A program made the position numbers and the translations under genes. The notes under the pieces were generated by a model that saw only the letters and a list, made by a program, of their open reading frames with translations, did no database searches and had not been told where the DNA came from. Below are positions 22,717 through 35,800 of a stretch of 64,000 nucleotides of DNA, one piece after another. Where the stretch lies: positions 86,427,684 through 86,491,683 of the forward strand of contig CM067082.1 in assembly GCA_034008185.1 (NCBI GenBank), in the 5' to 3' direction. Numbering within the stretch: the stretch's first letter is position 1; each line of letters begins with the position of its first letter. The DNA comes from Gorsachius magnificus. Its lineage: Eukaryota > Chordata > Aves > Pelecaniformes > Ardeidae.

Positions 22717-22929
22717 AACAAGACCAGAATATTTACTGTCTCACCTTTCTCCAGAGCTTAATTTTGAATTAGCTTTGTGCCTTGGCTAATTAGCCTACAC
22801 AATAATATTTTTAAACTATGATTAATTTCTGCAGCTCCTTAGATTACAGGATTAACTCTAGTAACAGCAGCTACTCATTGCTATTGCTTGTTAATGCTTA
22901 TTTAATCTTTGAGACTCCAACTTAAAGCC

Positions 22930-23065
22930 TCCATCTCTGGATACCTTTAAGGAGAAGTTAGACAGGTATCTATCAGGGATGACGTTGATGTAATTTCCCT
23001 TGCCTTCAGAAGGAAAGATGGTTTAATGATCTCTGAAGGTCCTCTTCAAGGCTAATTTTTCCATA
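22930..23065 (+). mobile_element. CR1-like LINE, 3' fragment
   Basis: The order 'ctctggatacctttaag', 'ttagacaggtatctatcagg', 'gatggtttaatgatctctga' and 'aggtcctcttcaaggctaat' follows the 3' end of older CR1 subfamilies, whose consensus reads roughly 'ctggatacct…ggactagatgatct…ggtcccttccagccctaa'. It is on the + strand, 5'-truncated and strongly diverged. No coding remains. Confidence 0.65.
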
Positions 23066-23574
23066 ACAAAGTCCAAGAATAACACAACTTAATTGCACTA
23101 TTTCAAGAGAAGGTTATCCCATCCCAGTGGCTTCCTCTGGCCCTCCTGCTTCTCTTCTGTTTGTGCTTTAATAAATCCTTTCTCTTTAGTGTAGTTTGGC
23201 TGTAAGAAAAGCAGGAAACATGTCTTTGAGGAACTACTCCTAGGCCAGATAGACAACTTTCAGGTGACAGATAGGGAATCACCAGCTCTATCTTTCTATT
23301 CTACTCTCTTTTCTATGTGACATAAAAAATAGGATATTTGATACTGGGAGGAGAGCAATAAAACAGTCACTCACCAGGGTTTCACAGACACAGGTTCTGG
23401 GTCTCTATACCAGCAGAGCACTCAGCAGTACAAGTTTGATCTGGACTGGATCTGGGCAGAAGACTACATTTCTATCAAGTTAGTTGTATTATCTAAGATA
23501 CAGGTAATATCTGCCCCAAAACATAATTTATCATTGCCATTTCCAACCTCACACAGCCTTTGGATGTTTGAACC

Positions 23575-24173
23575 TATCATGGTTTAATCCCAGCTAGCAA
23601 CTAAGCACCAGGCAGCTGCTCGCTCACTCCACGCCTGCCAGTGGGACAGGGGAGAGAATCAGAAGGATGAAAGTGAGAAAACTCCTGGCTTGAGATAAAG
23701 ACAGTTTAATAGGTAAAGCAAAAGCCACGCGTGCAAGCAAAGCAAACCAAGGAATTCATTCACCACTTCCCATGGGCAGGCAGGCTTTCAGCCATCTCCA
23801 GGACAGCAGGGCTTCATCATGTGTAATGGTGCCTTGGGAAGACAAACTCCATCACTCCGAACATCCCCCCCTTCCTTCTTCTTCCCCCAGCTTTAGATGC
23901 TGAGCGTGACATCATATGGTATGGGGTATCCCTTTGGTCAGTTGGGGGCAACTGTCCTGTCTGTGCCCCCTCCCAGCTTCTTGTGCCCCCCCAGCCTGCT
24001 CATTGGTGGGGTGGCGTGGGAAGCAGAAAAGGCCTTGACTCTGCGTAAGCCCTGCTCAGCAGTAATGAAAACATCCCTGTGTTATCATCCCTGTTTCCAG
24101 CACAAATCCAAACCATAGCCCCATCCTAGCTACTGTGAAGAAAATTAACTCTGCCCTAGCCAAAACCAGCACA
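23575..24173 (-). mobile_element. Solo ERVL-like LTR (avian)
   Basis: This about 599-base unit is a familiar avian LTR. The + strand opens 'tatcatggtttaatcccagc' with 'agcaactaagcacca' and 'gctgctcgctcactcc' and closes 'ctctgccctagccaaaacca'. It reads as an LTR on the minus strand: U3 starts at 24173, a CRE-like TGATGTCA and a decayed TATA area lie near 23885-23920, and an ATTAAA poly(A) signal lies near 23706-23711. The ends are degraded inverted TGT…ACA. Flanks are GAACC (23570-23574) and GAACT (24174-24178), a 5-base target duplication with one change. No internal gag or pol sequence adjoins either side, so it is a solo LTR left by recombination. Family assignment is from memory of bird genomes. 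Confidence 0.8.
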
Positions 24174-27100
24174 GAACTGTACCTGGAGATACCTGAATGG
24201 TGCCTATGGCACCAGTGCTCTGCATTGTGTGCCCGCTATGTCTATAAAACTCCTGGGGAGCTTTCTGCTGGTTTGCTCTACCATCAGAGTCTGGTCTAAA
24301 AAGAAGTGAGTGCCTTGGCGCCCTGGCATTTCTGACTTCTTGAGGCAGGTCCTATAACAATTATGAAACAGTTCACAACCCACATGTGCATATTTTTGAA
24401 GTGCAGAACAATCCAGAAATTCCTGATGTATTCTCCACAATTCCTACCTTCTGTGCTGCTTTTCTTCTTTTTTTTTTTTTTTCTTATTTGCATGCTCTCA
24501 CCACTTCAGTAAAGGTCAAAAGTCATTATGTTGTTCTGTTTGATGGATCAAATCCCTCTAGACTAATCTCTGCAATGGCACACAGATCTGCAGACATATT
24601 TTTCCAGAAAATGTTAAAAAACATTTGAATATTGTTTAGTATAATATTTTGTCTGTTAATTTTTAATTGCCTCCAGAGCGAAGCTTTATATTTTTCATTT
24701 GAACACAAAGATTTCTTTTATGCCTGAAATGTAAATTAGCAGTGGGCAAAGCAATTGCATAAAGAGAAAAGGAGAGGGGCTGAACATTTCACCTCCCATC
24801 AGAAAATAACAAACCCACAGTAAGCTATGGAGGACGCATGCCCCCAGCTCCATCTCCCCACCTCTCAACTCCTGTGTCTTGGTGCAGAACCAAGCATACT
24901 CACCCCGCATAAGACTCCCATTTGAGTGCTCTGGTCCCAGAGAGACTTTGGAGAGCAGCACAGAAGCTTTAAACCTCCCACGCTCAAACCGAGCCTTCCC
25001 TTTTGCTTCTTTGCCAAAAACATCTGACAGGACTTCAGTAGCACTCTTCTACAGATGCTGTTTCCTGAGCTGGGGCTGTACAACAAGGCAAACCACAGTT
25101 GCAGGCAACCAAAGCCCTTTAAGCCCTTTATTTGTCCCCAGAAAGGAGTACGGGGATGAGGGGGTGAGGAGAGAGGAGATGACTTCTGGCAGTACTTAGC
25201 CTGAGTGGACTTGGCAGTTTTCAGCACAGAGTCAACTGGAAAGGGACACTTGGTTTGGTAGCCTGCTGGCTGGCAGTAGAAGAAGGAGCAGAAGACTAAG
25301 GAAAGAGTTCCCAGGACGTGGAGGAGAACGAGAGCTCTGCATTATCAAAAGCATGTGGACATCAGGGAACCATCTGGACCTCTTTCTGCAGTTTGCAGCT
25401 GATCTCCAAATATTCAGTGGAACACTGAGCCCCACGGGTGCAAGTGTTTGCTCATCCTTACAGGAGAAACAGTAACACACACTTAGAAGTTTTATAATCT
25501 GTATTGTTTACAAACACGCTGGCTAGGAAAGGATGAATGTTGGTCCTGTTTTTAAGTAATTTTGGTTTATACTTTAGTTCTCTAAAATTAACCATCATAA
25601 ACCTGACTGCATCTGACAGCCAGATCTAGCAAATTCAAAACCTTTATGTCTGTCTCCAAAATCAAACAAAAGTAATCCTTTGTTTTCAGTTCTCTCCTTT
25701 AAAATCCTCTGACTGCAATTGCCTCTGATTCCTTCAATATAAAGAAGGGTCTGATCCTCCACCATTGGCTGTATACATCCAACCGACAGTACTAAAGACC
25801 ATGACATTTCTCCAAACCCATATGACCAGCAGCAAAATCTGGCTGGGTGACTTCAGAAAGAGTTTTCCAGTGGTATGTCTGTGCTGTAACCCGCTTTGGA
25901 GAACAGCAAATCTCCCTATATTTTTGGTACAGCACACCTGTTACATGGCCTCATACATGTGATAATACTGTGCTAAAACTATGTGCTACAGACAAGATGT
26001 CAGAGACAGTAAAGAGGCAGCAGAGAATAACAATTTCCATTTTCTGATCCTCTGGCAGATGCCACTGTCAGCACTGAGCTTTCCTTACCCAAGGAGGGGA
26101 CCCACAACCAATACATTGCTGCCCTCCACAGAAGGGTGTCCTTTGGAGCAGAGCATGGTGGGAGCCAGCCCATCCCCAACTCTCCTGCCACCCCAGTGTC
26201 TGAAATGGTAAGGTCTTACTCTTAATGTGCTTTGTTCCCAGTGTCCTCTGCAAAGGCTTGATGCTGTCTACAAACATCATTTCATCAAGCATTTTTCCAT
26301 CTATGCTGAGAAAACACATGCCACAGTTCCTCAAGGAGTTCAGTTTGGATCTAATGAGATATATCAGTGATGCTGCACTAATACACAGTCCTCATAAGCC
26401 TTCTGTAAGACCTGTGGTGCTGCCAGAACATTACCTCATTTCGTTAAACAAACAGTCTATTCATTTGTTTCTTAGGTACCGCATCATTCTTCTATTTTAA
26501 AATATTCTGTGATTTGCCTGGGTAGAGTTTTTATGCAAGCATGTGTCCTTGCCTATTGGCATTGAGGCATTACATTTTTCTTAGCATAGCATTGGTTACA
26601 CTACAAATAGACCTTACATATCCCACCCTAAAGGCTGCAGTACGTCAATGCTGTTTGAAGTCATTGTGTCTGTAACCCTGTCCCTCCGAGGATCTGATGA
26701 GGGGTGCTAGCATATACACCAATTTTTAAACTCTACACCAGTCAGGAAAAAAGAGGCACCACATGGGAAATATAATTGTTGTGAATTTGATTTATAACAT
26801 TTAAAGAATCAACAAGTGGACTGGTAATGTGACACAGATACAGATTCAGATCCTAACTTCTCATGAGATGGAGTGTTTTCACTGAGTGCTGAAAACTGAA
26901 CCTGGCTATAGAAAAGCTCCTAATTTTATTCCAGCCTGGCCAAATATAAACTTTTATCAAACAGAGAGTTACTGAATTTGTCGAAGATGTAGAGGAAACC
27001 TGCGCTATCCTAGAAGCTGCAGCAGATAACCTAATGGTGAGTTTCAGCCTGACACCTAATGAAGAATCTGACCTATACTATAAAGACAAGAGTAGTCTGG

Positions 27101-29824
27101 TCAGACTATGGATGCTACGCTACGGGCCCACTGCAGAGACTGCCATTTAACAATGCAGTCTGGGAACCACAAAGTCACATTTCCCTTGGGATGCCCAAGT
27201 AGGGTGGCTCTTGACTCTCTCTAAGCATTCAAAAACATCGGGGGTCTCAATTACAATCCTCTACAATGAAAAAAAAAAAAAAGAAAAGAAAAAAGGTAAA
27301 TCAAGCACATTTGGACGGAGATGCAATTTGTTTCAATAGGGAACAAAGTACAGTATGGTTCAGCTGCAAATAAAACCTAACTGCTCTTAACAGCATCTTG
27401 CAAAGCTGTTAAGGACCTATACATGGACAGCAGGATCAATATAAGCTAAACTTACATTTCATAGCTGGAATCAGAGCCACTTCATACTGACAAAATAATA
27501 AAACAGCAAAAGAACAATGAGACACTCTGGCACATGTGTACATTTTCTAAAACCATACATAATGAAGGCTTTAGCAATGCAGAACTCAACCTCTCAGCTC
27601 AAAGTTTTATTGGCCATTATCGTGCTGGATTTGAAGCAACGATTCTGAATGCAGTAAAAGACATTCATTTTTCACAATGTTTCCCCACATAACTGACAAA
27701 TTTATTATTGTTATAAAAAAGGACACAATTTTGAAACCCTCAGAGTGCCTGACCTGTAATGGTGCCAAATATGTTTCTCTCCTCATCAGCATTCAGGGAT
27801 CACTATGCCTAAACCACCCTCATCTACTTTTTCCACTCACATAGAAGCAGCTGATGTTGGATCGCCAGCCATCTTGGTTCTTGTCCAAGGTAATAGCTTT
27901 GGACTAGAGCAATCAGATATACTGAGAGACTTTTTCCCAATTAGAATGGAAACTGCTAGATGTCCCAAACATAGCCTCCCACTGGCCTATTTCAATATGG
28001 TGTGAGGTCTGTGGAAATGTTTTGGGCTACCCCACCTCCCTTGTTTGAGAATTATAGACACTTCTCTCAGTTTGTAGAGTGGCTGCAAAACCAGATATAT
28101 TCAGAAATTCAAAAAATGATCGATGAACTCACAAGCGCTACCTAAACTTCTGGAATTCATGTATTCTTCAACAGGCTTTGCACATCTTCCACCTCCAAGG
28201 AAAGAAAGGGAATGAAATAGCAACACAAAATGTTTCAAGCAGTAACTGTTTGAAGTCACAGGCAAAAGAAAAAGACAGAAATTAACAGGGCATCACCGTA
28301 CTTGGTGAGCCAAATTTTGCTTCTCCCAGGGAGAAGTACTGTCCTCCCTTCATATATTGCAACCCTTGTGAAGAGAGCGAGAACTTAAACCCAGACACCT
28401 CTTGCTTTCTCTTGGAGCTACTCAGCTCTTTGGACCTCAGCCCAATGACCCAGATCTCAACACCACATCATTCTGAAAATATCTTTGACATCTTGCCTCT
28501 CTCTCCTTCATGAAGTCACTTTGGGGGCCTAATACAAGACATAAACATGGTTCCCCTCAACTGGACACACCTAAACGTCTCTGCTTCTTCAGGAAGGCTG
28601 CACCCTTCCCTGACTTCACTGGACACTTCCTCACTCTGCCATCTCTCACCCTGTCACCCTGCTGGTCAGCACAGACCTCTGTCTCCTCTTTGTCCACAAC
28701 TCTCCTTTCTCCTAGAGATCCATCCTGGAGCTCACCACAACCAGTGACAGGAGGGAATGAGATGTGGTGGCCATTCATACCATCCTTTGCTAGCCTCTTG
28801 AATAACTCTTGCAACAGTTGACTTCTGGGATTGCCAGGTTTCAGCAGGCAATGGTACTACAGCAAGTGCCATTAACCCAGTCACATCCACACATTGCATC
28901 TTACCTTACAGCACCTGCAGAAAGTATATGCCATCTTTATTTCCATTTAGCCGCTTCTCACCTGCCTTCACTGTAGCCCTCTCTCCTGTTTTTCTTTCTT
29001 TGTCATATTCAGACCAAGCCCAAGTTAGCAAGGGTTGGATACTTCTCCTCTCACCACAGCCAACTAGGAGTCTGGCATAGCCTAAATCAGCTCTCTGTGT
29101 TTTCTCTGCAGTAACTGAAGACAGCTCCAGAGGACTGTTCATCCCACTGTATTCAGGTACACCAGAGAGGGGAGAATGCGTCGCCTTATAGAGAGCAGAA
29201 GGTCAGGCAGCAAGCTCTAAGATGAGAAGCTGAACATTCAGATGGCTACAGTTCAGCAGTGCCACTCTTACAGCATGAACACTACAGATCTGAAAGACAG
29301 AGAGTGACTGACTGATCAAGAGCTTTGCTCTTCTGGAAGCCCAGATGTCCTCTCCTTTCTGCTATTGCTTTCAAGCTGAGGCTGGGGGAAGGAGGGGATG
29401 GTGATTTCTGGCGTCCACAGGAGGTTGTGAAGACCACAAGGGCATATTCAGCACTGGTCTGTGGGGCTGACATCAGTTCTGTGCAACATCATGCTCTGTG
29501 TTAGGTTATTGTTTGGGTCAACAGCCACAAATGTTTCTTTCAAACTTCTTTTCAGACTCTACATCAAGGTTAAGCCTAGTTCTCCAGGATCCACATCAGC
29601 CTCCATTTAAGGCAAGGAAAACAAAGGAAACTGTTCCTTTGAAACTACTAACGATTGAAGCCTTTTAATTCTTTTCCTGTTTGCCATTAATTTCTGCCCC
29701 CGTGAGTCTCAGAGCTTGCTGCTTTATCTTCTAAGCTTTAGAAGCCTTGTTTTCGTCAAGGACACCTTAGATTTATGAACATTTCTCTCTTTTTTTTCCC
29801 CATGCCCTTGTAATGTTTTTTCAG
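24174..29824. other. Noncoding stretch, no gene supported
   Basis: The segment contains short homopolymers (T-rich at 24468-24482, A-rich at 27268-27295) and scattered frames of at most about 120 codons without splice support. The stretch at 28510-28820 is pyrimidine-rich with open frames on both strands and no identity. I see no RNA gene or further transposon. Confidence 0.4.
27268..27295 (+). repeat. A-rich simple tract
   Basis: Fourteen or so A's are followed by gaaaag and more A's. There is no identifiable retroposed body before it, so it is taken as simple sequence. Confidence 0.7.
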
Positions 29825-29890
29825 AATTGGGAAGTCATTACAGCACCAGTTGATTCTCTCTCCTTGCCAAGTGAACCTTGAGTTTGGAAA
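29825..29890 (+). other. Candidate 66-base exon
   Basis: A very strong acceptor (a long T/C tract from about 29786, ending 'gtaatgttttttcag') and a strong donor GGAAA|gtaagt enclose 66 bases, a multiple of three. One frame, starting after the first base, is open and reads IGKSLQHQLILSPCQVNLEF. No neighbouring exon on + fits, and the peptide is not recognised. It may be an exon of a long noncoding RNA, a cryptic exon, or part of a gene I could not assemble. Confidence 0.3.
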
Positions 29891-32800
29891 GTAAGTGTTT
29901 TCTGTATGAGGGGAATCCTTTCTTGATCATTTTCCAAGTAATACAGAATGGCTATTATAAGAAAGAAACCTCTATATATTCTCTCAAAAACATAATGTTA
30001 CTAAAAAGAGATAAATCTAGATTGACCCTCAATTTCCCCACCCCAATCTTCAAAATAACCAGAAAAAATTATATATTATCTTAATTCAGTGAAAAGTTCG
30101 TCGTCTTTGTAAATCAACAAATTTACCTTTTCTCAAGCCTGCTTCTCCTTAATAGTCTCATATATACTTTCCTCCTCACCTCAATTCTTCTCTCTCTGCT
30201 CATTAACAATAGTTCCATTCTTACCAGGCATGTAAATGGGAATCTTGAAGACTTTACTGATGTCTGCATCTAGCGTCTCATTTTTCCTTTATGTCCTTCC
30301 AAGTCCAGCCTAAGCAATGCACAGTCAAGTCGTGATTGCACATCTTTGTTGACAGCAAGTCCTACTTACAAACACAAAAGAATTCAATCTCCTCTCCTGA
30401 TTTCACAAGTCTATTTAAAAGGATATTCCTTCAGTTTAGGATATATCCTGGTAATAATGATAAAAGTTATTTCAGGTCTCTTAATTTCCCTTGCCAATTT
30501 GTACAGCTTTTCAGGCAGACATTGTCCAAAATACTGTTCAAAATATTTTTCCTCTGTTGTTGTGACAAACCCCAAACAAATCAATAAATGTCTAGCCCGC
30601 TGAGCAAACATGAAAAAGAGTCTGTATGACAGACCACCAAAATATGTTGTCAGACTATCCACGCTGGCAGGGAAGAAATAAGTACTGAAATAACGAACCA
30701 ACACCAGGCTGAATTACCATACGTGGTTGTTAGCAAAATCATGCTATCACTCACAAAGTGAGCAAAAAAAGGCCACCCTCGTGCACCTCACCGATGTGGT
30801 GTGGAAGGCAACAGCAAAGCAAAGGGCAGAGCCTGGCCACGTGCATGAGAATAACAGGATCCCCCTTGACCTAAAAGAGCGAGGTATTTCCTACTGGAGA
30901 GCTGCATGTGATCCACCAGGAAGGACAGACAGGGAGGGAATTTCTGGTGAGTGATCCCTCTGTTTATTAGAAGACTTGAAGAAGGCCAGCCTTCAGCATG
31001 CTCCTAACTGTTGCCAGTGGTGGGAGGGAGAGACTATCCAGAATGAGTCTGTCAGGAGGAAGGGAAAAATGAAAAAAGAGAAACTAAGAAATTGATAAAT
31101 TTGCAGTTTATCCCTGCCTTAAAAGCCTACCTTGCATATTGCTCCAGATCACAAGCCCAAACCTGCTTCCAGGGAAGTCAGTAACATCCAAGGATCAGGG
31201 TCCATTCCAGTTAAGTATTTAATATCCTTACAAGGGATATTTGGAATATCAGCGAACAGATAAGCTTCTGGTTCTTTTCAGCACACAAATACCTTCTGTG
31301 TTCTTTTAGAGTATAAATATTTTAAAACTGTTGATTCTTGCATCTTGCTCTTACCTTTATGGTCTTCAGAAGCTAGAATATAACAATCGTTACCTGCACT
31401 CACGTCATTTATTTAAAATCTCTTCAGCTTGTCTACACAACACAGGTTCTCACATAGATGAAATCACAGACACTCTTTGGACATTTGGGCTGCTTCTCAG
31501 AGCTCTGAGGAGAGCAAGGCACAAGATGAGCAGCAGCCTAGGCCTGAGAGCCTGTCCTGGTCTCCCTGCTACACCGAGGAGCAGCAAGGCAGTGCAATCT
31601 GCGTGAAAGATCCTCATAATAACAAAACCAGCAAAGGGAGATAAAATCAGGAAGAGAAGCAGAGTCCTTTGGCTCTTCTTCCAGCAGAATCTATTTTGGA
31701 AGCACAGGCAGAAGCCCAGACTGAGGTTTGGCTAGGAAGGTCACAGGCAAACATTTGCCATTTGTGACATCTGCTTGCATGCAGGTCATCTTCTGAAAAC
31801 TACAAAGCTGTTCTTCATGATGAAAAACCACAAAAAATGTCAAGATGTGCATTCCTGAGAGCTTTCCAATCCCTTCCGCTGCACTGTTTGGGGTTTTAGA
31901 AAGCATCAGTCCTCAGTATTTTTCACAGTGGTCTTCTCTTCAGTGGTACCTTCCCAGCAAAAGGGAACCCCACTGCATCAGTTCTTCTTGTAGCGCAATG
32001 CAGAAGGCCACAGGGTCATAACTGCATCAGGCCAGTAGTGGTACCTGAGACCAAGAACCTCAGAAAGATTTTATTGGCAATCAGTTTATGATGTCTGATC
32101 TTGTTCTTCACCAGGAGTGCAACCCATTAGGAAGGGCACCCCAAACAATCGCCAGCAAAGCTTCAAGGCTGCCACCCAATTTATATGCACATTCCAGATA
32201 CCTAACTGGAAAAACTAAGCTAAGCAAGTTTTTAGAGTATCACCTCTGCTTTACTGTGATGATTTCTGCAACATGCTGCTTGTCTTACCAACTCTACAGA
32301 TCTTAGAAGGAGCAAGAGGGAGATAATAAAAAACATATCACTAAAAAATGGGCTAAATCAGGTTTTTATTCCTGAATCTTCTAGTGAGAAAGAAAAGCTG
32401 TACAGCATGTTGCAATGCTGGTAATCTCTGCTTTTCAGCAGTATTCAACTTGCATTTCTAGTTCTTGCTCTGTATACTTGGGGATTCTTGAGGGACCTAG
32501 CATGTTTCAGACTGAGTAGAAATTAGGTATTTAATGGTGCAGGATAAATGCACATAATTACACAGCTCTGCATTTTAGTGTATCAGTATTCTTAACACCT
32601 ATAGAATACAAATATTTCTGTATCACCATGTAGAATGACTCATTTAATCTGGAATTAAAATGCATTCAACTCAAGGGCAAAACAACACTGCTGTTTGACT
32701 ACGCGTAATCATAGGTCAAGAAGCAAAGAAGAATATCACATTCAATTACTGCTGCTTACAGCCTGAAATCTGCAGAGTGGAATTTAGTCACTTAGCTGGA

Positions 32801-35800
32801 GGGAATGCTGTTATTCTTATGGAAAAAAGATGGGAAATTTCCTCATTACAAATATAGCTAATTAAAAGACGTATTTTCCATCATGCAATAAATTCCAAGA
32901 TACGAACATCTATATTTTATTCAAGCCAAAAAAAACCCAACCCTAAAACAAAACCCTTTAAAAACAACTTTTCAAAGTCAAAACTTCCAAATATTTCATG
33001 AAACAAAATCCTCTATAAATATTTAATTTTAATGCTTTTCAGAAAGCCTGAAAGGACTGTTTGGATAAAATCATTATCTTTTTGACTTTTACATAAATTA
33101 ATGGAATATAATATATCTGGAATTAAAATGTCAATAAAGACAATACATGTTTCTGTTAAACATTTCTATTTGTCACCTGAACACTGCAACAGAAAGTTTT
33201 CCACCAGGTAGATATACAAGCAGGCATCAGGAAAAGAGATTTTCTGTAACAAAATTCGGACCATTGTTTCATGGAAAAAAGTATTATGAACTTAGAAATG
33301 GCAGTCAGACAAACACTTTTCACCAAAAGGCAGTGAAAATGAGGTCACGTGTTTGTGCCCTTCAAAAATTCCTTACTCTCTTTCCCTACTTGTGTCTCAT
33401 CCTGAGTTTTCTTTGAGGGGGTGAGGACGTGCAGGAAGGTTACAGCTTTCCTGACAAGCTGGGGTCAAGCCAGAGTCTGCATAGTTTTCAAGAGCTGATA
33501 CAGGCCAAAAAAGGCTGCACAGCAAATAAAGGCTGGACACCTCGTCTTGCCCTCTCCTGGAGCTCTTGTTCCAAGTCACAACATCAATATTAAGTCAGAA
33601 GTTGTGAGAGAGAAATTCACATCAGTTTCAAAGACCTGTAGACAGAAAGGTTGTGGAGGAAATTGCCAGCCCTGGAAAAGAAGCAGCCTATATAAAATGA
33701 AATTTAAAAAAGAGAGCACAACGTATTGATCTGAGCTTTGCCAGAATAAAATATTAACCATAGAACCCTTCCCTTGCACCAGTCACAAGCATTGTACTGA
33801 TAAGAACCCATGAAGACAACAAAGTAATCTCATAAAACAAGAAAGAAAATAACCCAGGGAGATTTAGAACAGCATTTGCCCCAAACATGTTTTCTTAAAA
33901 TATTTTGCCACAAATAAAGGGGCTTCGCTTAAAGAACTTTCCTTCCTTTTCTTGGGCAAATGTTTGTAAATCAAGACAGGGAAGTGGCCAGTAACAGTCC
34001 CTTGCAGATTTACAGGAACCTTTTAGCTGCGTATTACATGACCCTGGCTACCATGTGAAGGTGATGTCCATTGGGTTAGCTCGGATCACAACACAATAAA
34101 TCGTAGAGATTTTTAATAAGTGAATCTCTCCCACGGCTTCCCCTGTCCTCCGTCTAGTCATCCATCTTTCTGCGATTTATAGGATAACACATCCCAATCC
34201 TACAGGTAACTCCAAACAGCAGCAGTTTATAAATCAACCTAGCTTCTCTCCTTCTTGCTCTAAATGAGTTGCCTACCCTCCAGTCAGAGACTCGGGACTT
34301 TTTCATAGTTTCCTCTTCTCCCATCCTGCCAACGCTGAAATAAGAGCTCTCTGACAAAGGATATGGGGAACTTTCAGTTTTTCCAGGGAGCAGAAAGGAC
34401 TTAGTTGAAGCTCTGGAAAGTGCTGAGGCTTCCATTTAGTGTCATGAGATTATTTAACTTTTTCTGGGATTTTAACTCTAAAGATTCAAACTTTTAACTA
34501 AAGTATTTTTCTTTATGAATAGATAAAAACTGCTCAACATATTCTCCAAATCTGTCTAAAATATTTTTTGATTACTTCTACTGAATTATGTTCTAGGAAA
34601 ATCCACATGGTTTATAAGCTGTACAACTGGCAAAGCCACAGCCCAAATAAAACACATAATCCTACCTACATCAGCCACAGCACCATGCAGTCCCTGAGCA
34701 ACTAGGCATGTCTGCATGTACATACACCCACAGGACAAAAGTACTCCAGCATCAATGCTCTTTCCACACAGATCACATACAAATGCATGGCTGGTGACTA
34801 ACACACACAGTGGCCATGTCTTGGTTTCTCTTTCAGAGCCCTTCTGAGAAATGCCCATGTGGTGGGGCTCAGGGTGCCTTGGGAGCTCAGGCCGCCCTGC
34901 ATGGAGCACCCAAAGAGAGCTGGACACCTTCCTATCCTGGAGGATGCCACCTATTCCACAAGTCCTTGTTGCACACATGAAAGAAAAAAAAAAGCTCTCA
35001 TGTACCCTAATTGGAGCCGCCAAGGAAAAGATACCAAGGACTCAAGAGCTACGAGGTCATGGAGAGACTTCAGCAGCTTCTCACACAGCCCTTCAATAGG
35101 ACTGTAATGCCAAGAAAAGACCTACAAATACAGAACCCAAGAGGATGGAAGTGTTGCCCAATGCAGGGTTTTTAATGACAGGCAAGGTCAGCAATGTCAA
35201 CAGCAGTGTAGTAGTAAATGGTCTTGAATGGGAGAAGTTTCAGCTTGATACTCAGCCTATGACGGGACTCAAGGAAGGATGACAGAGTTTAAACAGTGGA
35301 CATGCAAAAAAAGCTCATCACTAATAATTTGGGGAAACCAGTGATAGCACTGGGTTGGGACTACTGAGAGATGCAGTTTTCTGTAGCTCTTCAACCAGAC
35401 AAAATCTTTTGGCTTACATTTTCCCTGAACCCTCACTTATACAAGTTCTCAAAGACATTTCTGTGGGAGTTTTTTTCCCAAATGAAAGCTGAGTAAGAAT
35501 TTGACCTAGTCTAACTTGCAATTAAAAGAGCCATGAAACCACAATAGGAGAAACTGCTTTTAGAAGGCTTGACAAGGAGTATTGATGGTTGCCAAGGTAA
35601 GATCATTCAAACATACTTGATGAAAAACAACTATAATTCCAGCTGTTGCCATTTCAGTGTGATGTGGTCCAGCATTCCCAGAAAAGTCCACGTGAATTCA
35701 ATCCACATGTGATTAATGTGTCCCAAGGGTGGGAGGCTTAGGATAATAAATGTATCTCATAAGCAACACACCTTCTCTGACTATCTTTGCACTGGAAATA

